The notes beneath the pieces are model-generated. The model worked only from the letters and a program-made list of their open reading frames with translations. It ran no database searches and was not told the DNA's origin. This document shows, one piece after another, positions 38,646 through 45,255 of a DNA stretch of 45,255 bases (the stretch's first letter is position 1; each line of letters starts with the position of its first letter). The DNA is from Effusibacillus lacus. GTDB lineage: Bacteria; Bacillota; Bacilli; Tumebacillales; Effusibacillaceae. The stretch is from assembly GCF_002335525.1 (NCBI RefSeq), contig NZ_BDUF01000109.1, forward strand, positions 50,364-95,618, read 5' to 3'. The position numbers and the translations under genes are program-made.

Positions 38646-40613
38646 ATGACAAGTTTGAACCCTTCTATGCGTCTGAAAGTGAAAGGGGACACGTTTTTTC
38701 TCCCTGATCCGAACGGCGGTGTATATTTTCGGAACAACTTAGGCTCGTTCCGTATGGAAGGCAGGACGATCGATCAGTGGATTGAAAAACTGATACCGGT
38801 GTTCAACGGAGAGCACACGTTGGAGGATTTGACAGACGGTCTGCCAGACCAACACCGGGAACGAGTGTATGAAATCGCAGAATTGTTGTACCAAAACGGT
38901 TTTGTTCGGGATGTAAGCCAAGACCTTCCGCATCAATTACCGGATGACGTTCTCAAAAAGTATGCTTCTCAAATTGAATTTTTGGACAGTTTCGGGGATT
39001 CGGGTGCCTACCGTTTTCAGTCTTATCGTCAGACCAAAGTGTTGGCGGTCGGCTCCGGCCCATTTTTTGTCTCGTTGGTTGCGGCGTTGTTTGAATCCGG
39101 ATTACCCAAATTCCACATGCTGGTCACGGACTCAGAGCCTACCAATCGGCAGCGGTTAGAGGAACTGGCGGCACATACCCGGAAAACGGACCCCGAGGTA
39201 GCGGTAGAAGAAATAATCACCCTGCAGGTGCAGGGGGCGATTTCTTGGCGGGAGGCTGTGCAGCCGTTTGATTATATTTTGTATGTGTCGCAGGAGGGCG
39301 ATGTCGAGGAACTGCGGGATCTTCATGCGGTTTGCAGGGCGGAGAAGAAGGTGTTGCTTCCCGCCATTTGTCTGCAGCAGGTGAGCCTGGCGGGACCGCT
39401 GGTGCATCCAGACTCAGAGGGATGTTGGGATTCGGCTTGGCGCCGCATACACAAATCCGCGCTATGCAAAGACTCGCAGCTGCACACTTTTTCTTCCACA
39501 GCGGGAGCGTTGTTGGCGAATGTGATCGTGTCTGAATTGGTAAAAACGGTTACGGGAGTTACCGAATCAGAACCGAAGAATAAATTCTTCCTGCTGGCTC
39601 TGGAGACGTTGGAAGGAAACTGGCACTCGTTCATACCCCATCCGCTGGTGACCGGACATGCGGCAGCCGAATGGGTTCAGGATGTCGATCTACGATTCGA
39701 ACTGAATTTGATCAATAGTGAGTCGACCGGTTTGCTTCCTTACTTCAGCCGGTTGACATCGGCGGAAACAGGGATTTTCCATGTTTGGGAGGAGGGGGAT
39801 TTGAAGCAGCTTCCGTTGGCTCAGTGCCGTGTTCAGGCAGCCGACCCGCTGTCGGAGGGACCGGCTGAGCTGTTGCCGGACATTGTCTGTGCAGGTCTGA
39901 CGCATGAGGAGGCGCGGCGGGAAGCGGGGTTGGTCGGGATTGAAGCGTATGTGTCGCGAATGGCCGGTCTGCTCGTTTCGACGCTTCCCTCACATCAGGA
40001 AACAGAAGGTAATAAGGTAGAACCGCATGAATTTGTCGGTGTCGGAGCGGGGAAAACGGTTGCGGAAGGTGTTTGCCGCGGGTTGCAAAAGTGTTTGGCC
40101 GAGGAACTGGTCAAGCAACAGGCGGATCAGAAGCCCCCTGTCTTTCGGGTGGAGTTGAGAGAGGTAGAAGATGAACGTTGCCGGTTTTATCTGCAGGCAT
40201 TGACCACGATGCAGGGAGAACCGACGATCGGCTTGGGAGAAGATGTGTCCGGATTCCCAGTGGTGTGGGTCGGTACAGGCGGTCGCTGGTATGGAAGCGT
40301 AGGCTTGAATGTGACAATGGCATTGCGAAAGGCATTGCAACAGGCGCTGCAAAAGGCACAGAACCAAGCGGCGAACCTCGCGACACAAGCGCTGGAAGTT
40401 ACGTCCGTGCTTCTGGAGGAAAAGGTGCCGCAAAGCCTTGTGATTCCCGCGTGCAAAGAGGCGGCACATTCGGAAGTCTTGCAGTCCGCCCTGCAGGTTT
40501 TAAAACAGAACCGCAAGCGGCTCCTGGTCTTCGATCTGGCGCTGGAACCGTTTTTGAAAGAGGAACTGGCAGGAGTGTTTGGCGTGCTGTTGCGAGAGGA
40601 GGAATCACGTTGA
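38646..40613 (+). CDS. ThiF-like thiazole-containing bacteriocin maturation protein
   Basis: A 655-residue cytoplasmic protein resembling the putative thiazole bacteriocin maturation family with a ThiF/E1-like middle. The N-terminal third (about 1-110: MRLKVKGDTFFLPDPNGGVY, then ELLYQNGFV) looks like a peptide-recognition winged-helix region, and KVLAVGSGPFFVSLVAALFESG (about 130-152) is an E1-type Rossmann entry with a degenerate nucleotide loop. It is probably a scaffold or leader-binding partner rather than an active adenylating enzyme. The ATG at 38646 follows AGGAGG; a GTG at 38631 precedes that site. It overlaps the YcaO gene by four bases, indicating coupling. Confidence 0.85.
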   Translation: MTSLNPSMRLKVKGDTFFLPDPNGGVYFRNNLGSFRMEGRTIDQWIEKLIPVFNGEHTLEDLTDGLPDQHRERVYEIAELLYQNGFVRDVSQDLPHQLPDDVLKKYASQIEFLDSFGDSGAYRFQSYRQTKVLAVGSGPFFVSLVAALFESGLPKFHMLVTDSEPTNRQRLEELAAHTRKTDPEVAVEEIITLQVQGAISWREAVQPFDYILYVSQEGDVEELRDLHAVCRAEKKVLLPAICLQQVSLAGPLVHPDSEGCWDSAWRRIHKSALCKDSQLHTFSSTAGALLANVIVSELVKTVTGVTESEPKNKFFLLALETLEGNWHSFIPHPLVTGHAAAEWVQDVDLRFELNLINSESTGLLPYFSRLTSAETGIFHVWEEGDLKQLPLAQCRVQAADPLSEGPAELLPDIVCAGLTHEEARREAGLVGIEAYVSRMAGLLVSTLPSHQETEGNKVEPHEFVGVGAGKTVAEGVCRGLQKCLAEELVKQQADQKPPVFRVELREVEDERCRFYLQALTTMQGEPTIGLGEDVSGFPVVWVGTGGRWYGSVGLNVTMALRKALQQALQKAQNQAANLATQALEVTSVLLEEKVPQSLVIPACKEAAHSEVLQSALQVLKQNRKRLLVFDLALEPFLKEELAGVFGVLLREEESR

Positions 40614-42553
40614 GTGCTGTCGTGGCAGTTGTCGGAGAAGGGCTGCTGGCGGACTTTGTGTGCGCAGAACTGTCTGCCCAATACGAGGTCGTTCGTCAGA
40701 CCGATTTGAAGGCAGGAGTACCGGAATCGACGGATTTCGCTCTGGTGTTGCACGATGCCTGGCATCCCTCCGTTCATCACGAGGCGGAAGAGGTGTTTCA
40801 GCAAAAAGGCATCCCTTGGCTTCGCGGATTCGTTTCATTTGGCGAGGGGGTGATCGGGCCGCTGGTCCGCCCGGGTACTCCGGGGTGCTCCAGGTGCGCA
40901 GACATGAGGCGCCTCATGGCGGGACGCGACCGCAAGGAGATGTGGGAACTGCAAAAGAGGCTGGCGGAGCAAAAGGGAATGCCACGTGACGTGTGGGCAT
41001 CGCGCACGGGTCTTTTGCACATGGCTCACCTGCTTGTGGCGGAGGCCCATAGGGTGTTGCACGACAGCCGGGCCCACTTGGAAGGGCGGGTGTTTTTGAT
41101 CAACCTGAAAACGCTGAAAAGCTCACGACACTTCTTTCTGCCCGACCCGCTGTGTCCTGTGTGTAGCCAGTTGCCTGATGATTCTCCGGAAGCGGCGCGA
41201 ATTACACTGCAGCCAAGTCCGAAAATCAGTGCCGACAGCTACCGCTGCCGTTCGATGGATGACCTCAAGCAAGTTCTGGTCAAAGACTATCTGGATTACC
41301 GGACCGGCTTTCTGAATGGGAAAATGTATGACCTCGTGTCGCCGTTTGCCGATGTGATTGTAAATCTGCCGTTGTTTACGGAGGACGAGGCCGCTTCAGG
41401 TCGGACGCATTCATATGCAGATAGTGAGTTGACTGCGATTTTGGAGGGCTTGGAGCGGTACTGCGGTATGGCACCTCGAGGCAAACGGACGGTCATCCAC
41501 GACAGCTACCTCAAACTGGCTGATCAAGCGCTTTACCCCGTCAAGGTAGGTGTACACGCGAAGGAACAGTATGCACGGCCCGATTTTCCTTTCAAACCGT
41601 TTGATCCTGAACGCCCAATCGATTGGGTATGGGGATATTCATTTTTGCAAGAGCGTCCGATTCTGGTACCGGAGTTGCTCGCCTATTACAGCGCGGCATG
41701 CGGGCATGGATTTGTCTATGAAACTTCCAATGGATGTGCGTTAGGCGGAAGTTTGGAGGAGGCCATTTTCTACGGCATTTTGGAAGTGGTGGAACGTGAT
41801 TCGTTCCTGATGACTTGGTACGCGCAACTGCCTCTCCCGCGCCTTGACCCCTATTCCGCTGACGACCAGGAATTGCGGTTAATGATCGACCGTTTGCAAA
41901 CAGTGGCGGGATATGATCTGTATTTGTTTAACTCAACGATGGAGACCGGGATTCCAAGCGTTTGGGTATTGGCGAAAAACAGGAAACAAAAGGGAGTGAA
42001 TCTCGTCTGTGCGGCCGGAGCTCATCCGGACCCGATTCGGGCGGTAAAAAGCTCGATACACGAAGTGGCCTCCATGCTGCTGACGCTCGACGATAAATTT
42101 GAGGCGAACCGGGAGGAGTATATGCGAATGTTGCACGATCCGTCCCTGGTGCAGAAGATGGAGGACCATTCCATGCTGTACAGTTTGCCGGAAGCGGAAG
42201 AGCGTCTGCATTTTTTGCTGGATGAAAATCGTCCGTTGCGAACGTTTGAAGAGGAATTCAAGCGGAAGGTGAGGCATTCGGACCTGACCGATGATTTGAA
42301 GGACATTCTCCAGGCTTTCCGCCGATTGAACCTCGATGTGATCGTGGTGGACCAGACGACGCCGGAAATCAGACGAAACGGACTGTACTGCGTAAAAGTG
42401 CTGATTCCGGGGATGCTGCCGATGACGTTTGGACATCACCTTACCCGCTTGACAGGGCTGGAGAGGGTGTTGAGGGTACCAATGGAACTCGGGTATACGA
42501 AGCAACCGTTGACGATTGAGCAGCTCAATCCGCATCCGCATCCGTTTCCATAA
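40610..42553 (+). CDS. Fused leader-binding protein/YcaO cyclodehydratase
   Basis: A 647-residue enzyme that should convert core cysteines into thiazolines using ATP. The N-terminal E1-like part (about 1-235) holds a four-cysteine zinc site: C93/C96 (GCSRC) and C182/C185 (CPVC). The YcaO domain (about 240-647) has the ATP/Mg segment SNGCALGGSLEEAIFYGILE (about 373-392) with E395 following. The chain ends with PHPHPFP, the proline-rich C-terminus needed for cyclodehydratase activity. The TTG at 40610 overlaps the previous stop and has GAGGAGG upstream; a longer in-frame ORF from 40178 is an overlap artefact. It is the central enzyme of the cluster. Confidence 0.93.
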   Translation: MSAVVAVVGEGLLADFVCAELSAQYEVVRQTDLKAGVPESTDFALVLHDAWHPSVHHEAEEVFQQKGIPWLRGFVSFGEGVIGPLVRPGTPGCSRCADMRRLMAGRDRKEMWELQKRLAEQKGMPRDVWASRTGLLHMAHLLVAEAHRVLHDSRAHLEGRVFLINLKTLKSSRHFFLPDPLCPVCSQLPDDSPEAARITLQPSPKISADSYRCRSMDDLKQVLVKDYLDYRTGFLNGKMYDLVSPFADVIVNLPLFTEDEAASGRTHSYADSELTAILEGLERYCGMAPRGKRTVIHDSYLKLADQALYPVKVGVHAKEQYARPDFPFKPFDPERPIDWVWGYSFLQERPILVPELLAYYSAACGHGFVYETSNGCALGGSLEEAIFYGILEVVERDSFLMTWYAQLPLPRLDPYSADDQELRLMIDRLQTVAGYDLYLFNSTMETGIPSVWVLAKNRKQKGVNLVCAAGAHPDPIRAVKSSIHEVASMLLTLDDKFEANREEYMRMLHDPSLVQKMEDHSMLYSLPEAEERLHFLLDENRPLRTFEEEFKRKVRHSDLTDDLKDILQAFRRLNLDVIVVDQTTPEIRRNGLYCVKVLIPGMLPMTFGHHLTRLTGLERVLRVPMELGYTKQPLTIEQLNPHPHPFP

Positions 42554-42575
42554 GCCGTAACCGGGAGGAAGAAGG

Positions 42576-44156
42576 ATGAATCTGGAAGCGTTTCTACACA
42601 ATCTGCATTTTGACACTGACAAGGTCAGACCGCCGGACTGGGATGTGGATTGGGAAGACGCACCGCTTGCGTATAAGCTCTACCGTGGCTTGCCAGTGGT
42701 TCCGTTATCTCCGGAAGTACCGCTGACGCTCGAAGCACGGGAAGCGTCCACGAAGCCCGACCTACACGGAATTGGACATTTACTCTGGTACGTTTTCGGG
42801 CTCACTCAAATCTGCCAGTCAGTCTTTGACCTGGATTTCACAGAACCAGCGACGGGTCCAATGCAATCGTACCGGAGGTTTATTCCCTCCGGCGGGGCGT
42901 TGTATCCAAACGAATTATACGTGTATCTGAAGATGGAGGATTTGCCTGCCGGCGTGTACCATTATGATGTGGCACACCACCGCTTGGTGTTGCTGCGCGA
43001 AGGAAATTACGATTCCTATCTTGCCCGGGCTCTTGGCAACCGCTGTGACGTGTCGGCTTGTTTTGGCACTGTTTTTGTGTCGACTATGTTTTGGAAAAAT
43101 TTCTTTAAATACAATAACTTTGCCTACCGCCTGCAAGGTCTGGATGCAGGCGTGCTGATCGGGCAGTTGATTGAAGTGGCGAAACGGTTTGGCTTCGCAT
43201 CAGGGGTGTACTTCCAGTTTCTAGATCGGGCCGTCAACAATCTGCTCGGGCTATCCGAACAGGAGGAGAGCGTGTATGCGGTTATTCCCTTGTCGGTGGA
43301 GCCTGCAATCACTTGGTTTGGGAACGGGAATGACGGAGAAGGGATTGTCTCTGCCACCGAATTATGCCGGGAGTTGACAGCGGTTCATCATGATCACTAC
43401 GTCCGGTCGCGGAGGGTCATGGAGTATCCGATGCTGATCAAGATGAATGAAGCGTCCCTGCTGGAATCACTGCGATCGTTTCGGCAGTTCGGGGGGAAGA
43501 AGAACGTAAGCTGTGAGGGCGAGGCGATAACTCTGCCCCAGGTGAAGCGGTTGGCGTATGATCTGGCATCTGTTTGCCGAAAGCGGTATTCACCGGGGAT
43601 GGATTTCGTTTGGGCCAAGGTAAGCCAAGAGCAACTGGCCATTCTGTTGCAAGAGACGACGGCTTCCTTCTCGTATCGAAATGACTTGGATGGAGCGCAT
43701 GAGGGGTCCGAGCCCCGTATCTCACTGTATTGCTGTTTGTACAGCGTCGAAGGCATCCCGGATGGCGCTTACTGCTATGACAGCGCTGCTCATGCGTTGA
43801 GGCGGGTACGTATCGGAGATCTTCGGCCCCGACTGCAAGAGGGAATGTTTCTGGATAATGTAAATCTGTTCCAGGTACCGATCTGCCTGCATGTGGCGGG
43901 GGAACGGGATCACCTCAAAACGGCACTGGGGTACAGAGGGTATCGCATCCAACAGATGGAAGCGGGTATGCTCGTGCAACGTTTACTGCTGGCGGCGTCC
44001 GCCATCGGGATGGGAGGACACCCGCTCCTCGGATTTGATGCAAACCTGTGTGATGAGATCTACAGGATGGCGCCGCAAGGAAAAACCAGCCTGATCCAAA
44101 TCCCGGTCGGTCCCCATCGTCCTCGCCCCCGGTTGAAGGGAAGTTTGCATGGCTAG
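42576..44156 (+). CDS. SagB-type thiazoline/oxazoline dehydrogenase with two nitroreductase domains
   Basis: A 526-residue FMN-dependent dehydrogenase that should oxidise thiazolines to thiazoles. It contains two SagB-like repeats. The first (about 85-265) includes SYRRFIPSGGALYPNELYVY and GVYHYDVAHHRLVLLREG; the second (about 325-515) includes a more diverged YCYDSAAHALRRVRIGDL and GMLVQRLLLAASAIGMGGHP. Doubled forms are known in Bacillus azole-peptide clusters. GGGAGGAAGAAGG precedes the ATG 22 bases after the YcaO gene. It is the last gene of the cluster; no transporter, protease or immunity gene follows on this strand. Confidence 0.92.
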   Translation: MNLEAFLHNLHFDTDKVRPPDWDVDWEDAPLAYKLYRGLPVVPLSPEVPLTLEAREASTKPDLHGIGHLLWYVFGLTQICQSVFDLDFTEPATGPMQSYRRFIPSGGALYPNELYVYLKMEDLPAGVYHYDVAHHRLVLLREGNYDSYLARALGNRCDVSACFGTVFVSTMFWKNFFKYNNFAYRLQGLDAGVLIGQLIEVAKRFGFASGVYFQFLDRAVNNLLGLSEQEESVYAVIPLSVEPAITWFGNGNDGEGIVSATELCRELTAVHHDHYVRSRRVMEYPMLIKMNEASLLESLRSFRQFGGKKNVSCEGEAITLPQVKRLAYDLASVCRKRYSPGMDFVWAKVSQEQLAILLQETTASFSYRNDLDGAHEGSEPRISLYCCLYSVEGIPDGAYCYDSAAHALRRVRIGDLRPRLQEGMFLDNVNLFQVPICLHVAGERDHLKTALGYRGYRIQQMEAGMLVQRLLLAASAIGMGGHPLLGFDANLCDEIYRMAPQGKTSLIQIPVGPHRPRPRLKGSLHG

Positions 44157-44216
44157 GGGAAGTAAGAGTGTAAGTTCTGGTTGTGGTGCAAAACATGTTG
44201 ATAGATTCTACGACGG

Positions 44217-44256
44217 AAAGGGCAGCCGAGTGTTGATTACATTGGGGCTGCCCTTT
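44217..44256 (+). terminator. Hairpin at the end of the peptide cluster
   Basis: AAAGGGCAGCC pairs perfectly with GGCTGCCCTTT over 11 bp around an 18-base loop, about 60 bases after the SagB gene. Only a short T-run (TTT) lies in the stem end, so termination is likely but not certain. It marks the probable right edge of the transcript. Confidence 0.6.
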
Positions 44257-44778
44257 AGGGTAAATAAAATTTATGTGTAAACTCCCGCACCAGAACACAC
44301 AGACGTTCAACAGATTGCCGAACAGCATTTGCTGTATGTTTAGATTTCTATTTAAGTTAACATAATATATATTATCGGACTCAAAAAAATACACAGAAAT
44401 CAGAATTCTTCCGGCGTCATTAGATCGAACCACAGATGTCTTATTCCAGTCCTTCATTCATAGCTTGCTATAACTTCGAAATAAACGCTAACCGGTTCCC
44501 ACACGCAACCCATTTTTCTTTGCAGCGTAGTTTGTCTCCCGCAGCACTTGCAAGGCGCTGATTTCGTAATTCATCTGCTCCACAGAATCCTTCATCATAC
44601 CCGGTTCGGTAGATACGAGACCCTAAGGATTTTCCGATCCTTGTTTCTGCTGTACTAGTCCACCCCGACGTCCTCGTGACCGGCGATTCACCCCCGTTTT
44701 TTCATCCCGTGGATATGTTTATGTAAAACTCCCTATTCTTGTCTCCCCCGAGAAAATTGTTGGTGATAAGAGCGGGAT
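44257..44778. other. Gap between the azole-peptide cluster and gerAB
   Basis: About 520 bases hold no complete gene that I can support. One minus-strand open frame (44488-44598) is listed separately. On the minus strand just after the gerAB stop an ATG with a lysine-rich start (44706 region) meets a stop after five codons, at the place where a gerAC gene would normally begin. The stretch may hold decayed coding sequence. Confidence 0.35.
44488..44598 (-). pseudogene. Unrecognised 36-codon frame, possible C-terminal gene remnant
   Basis: The minus-strand frame reads MMKDSVEQMNYEISALQVLR and ends ETNYAAKKNGLRVGTG before a stop. Its composition is protein-like and a preceding in-frame GLVSTEPG extends it upstream to a stop. 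There is no ribosome site, so it may be the tail of a broken gene. I do not recognise the family, and chance cannot be ruled out. Confidence 0.3.
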
Positions 44779-45255
44779 TTACCTTGTTGCCATGATCCTG
44801 CTGAGTCGTTTTTTCCCCCAGGCAATACAGAACAGAAGCACAGGAATGGCTACAAACACAATCATGAAAGAAAATGTCACGGACGTAGCTATCGCATGCG
44901 TTAATTCCTGCAGATTGGGTGCGACCCAAACACTAAACAAAGTTAAAAGAAAGCCAAGCGGAAACACGATCGGCCGATAATCGGACAAGGCCATCCATTG
45001 GGCGGTTCCAAGAACGGACACGTAAAAAAATACGCAGATTTTCACAAATGCACCTAACACCCAAATAGCCATATACAGCGATTCCAAACGGCTAAAAAAT
45101 TCGGCCAGACTGATGTACCTCGCAACAATCAAGAAGGGATAGGTATAATTGCCGGTCATCTCTCCCAAGAGCAGCAGTGTTGCCAGATTCGAAATCACCA
45201 GCGTCAAGATCACCGCGAATAAGGAAATCAAGATACTTTTCGCCGCTTTTTCGCG
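44779..45255 (-). CDS. GerAB-family spore germination permease (partial, N-terminal part outside window)
   Basis: The frame enters the window at its right edge and runs 158 codons to the stop at 44779. The sequence has about four hydrophobic helices (for example TYPFLIVARYISLAEFF-like, then AIWVLGAFVKICVFFYVSVL and VFVAIPVLLFCIAW), and matches the C-terminal half of the GerAB/spore permease family of germinant receptor B subunits, normally about 360 residues. Segment RLESLYMAIWVLGAFVKICV is characteristic. The full gene would start beyond the window. GerA-type receptors sit in the spore inner membrane and respond to nutrients, so the organism sporulates. The C subunit gene that usually follows is not seen. 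Confidence 0.88.
   Translation of the reverse strand, partial: REKAAKSILISLFAVILTLVISNLATLLLLGEMTGNYTYPFLIVARYISLAEFFSRLESLYMAIWVLGAFVKICVFFYVSVLGTAQWMALSDYRPIVFPLGFLLTLFSVWVAPNLQELTHAIATSVTFSFMIVFVAIPVLLFCIAWGKKRLSRIMATR

Noticed and set aside
40178..40609. 144-codon N-terminal extension of the YcaO fusion protein
   Set aside because: It lies inside the ThiF-like gene in another frame. The TTG at 40610 has a strong ribosome site and the family N-terminus begins there.

Overview
The window looks like chromosome of an endospore-forming, Gram-positive Bacillales-type bacterium. The grounds are purine-rich Shine-Dalgarno sites before nearly every gene, frequent TTG and GTG starts, intrinsic terminators with U-tracts, a GerAB-type spore germination permease at the right edge, and a heterocycloanthracin/sonorensin-type thiazole peptide cluster known from Bacillales. 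A relative of Effusibacillus, Tumebacillus or Brevibacillus is possible, but that is inference. No rRNA, tRNA, CRISPR array, intact insertion sequence or prophage was seen.

Layout. (1) 1-1301: end of a 2-oxoacid dehydrogenase operon (E1 beta tail, complete E2, terminator). (2) 1300-3556, minus strand: nitrilase-family amidohydrolase and two GNAT acyltransferases, the split counterpart of the fused GNAT-nitrilase protein YhcX; a divergent HxlR regulator, a small unknown gene and an amino-acid permease fragment follow. (3) 4635-21485: a large amino-sugar and muropeptide recovery island. It holds a peptide ABC transporter, a NagR-type GntR regulator, a BadF-type sugar kinase, MurQ, AnmK, NagB, NagA, two AmiE/class C beta-lactamase-like serine hydrolases without signal peptides, and a sugar ABC transporter. 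DasR/NagR-like operators (variants of TGGTCTAGACCA) stand before both transporter blocks, and a related inverted repeat stands before the regulator gene. (4) 21691-22994: a DUF2062 membrane protein and a short FAD protein. (5) 23178-31865: a PucR regulator followed by a co-directional block of racemase, EamA exporter, OPT transporter, DUF917, DUF1177, AroM-like and M29-like proteins, which looks like an uncharacterised uptake and degradation pathway for a peptide- or hydantoin-like compound. (6) 31891-33721: two nitroreductases and a small DUF6092-like protein. (7) 33910-37750: an eroded ROK-family gene running into manA, a pirin, an internally deleted luciferase-like monooxygenase gene, and a quinone-oxidoreductase-like MDR protein. 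(8) 38201-44256: thiazole/oxazole peptide cluster with a Cys-every-third-residue precursor, a ThiF-like maturation protein, a fused leader-binding/YcaO cyclodehydratase and a SagB-type dehydrogenase. (9) 44779-45255, minus strand: gerAB-like gene cut by the window edge.

How the genes work together. In the island, imported peptide-linked or free amino sugars would be cut by the serine amidases, phosphorylated by the kinase or AnmK, converted by MurQ to GlcNAc-6-P, and then by NagA and NagB to fructose-6-P. One GntR repressor sensing an amino-sugar phosphate could coordinate both transporters. In the PucR block the OPT transporter would bring the substrate in, hydrolases and the racemase would process it, and the EamA protein might export a product. 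The peptide cluster has every enzyme needed to make thiazole/oxazole rings, but no dedicated exporter or immunity gene is visible.
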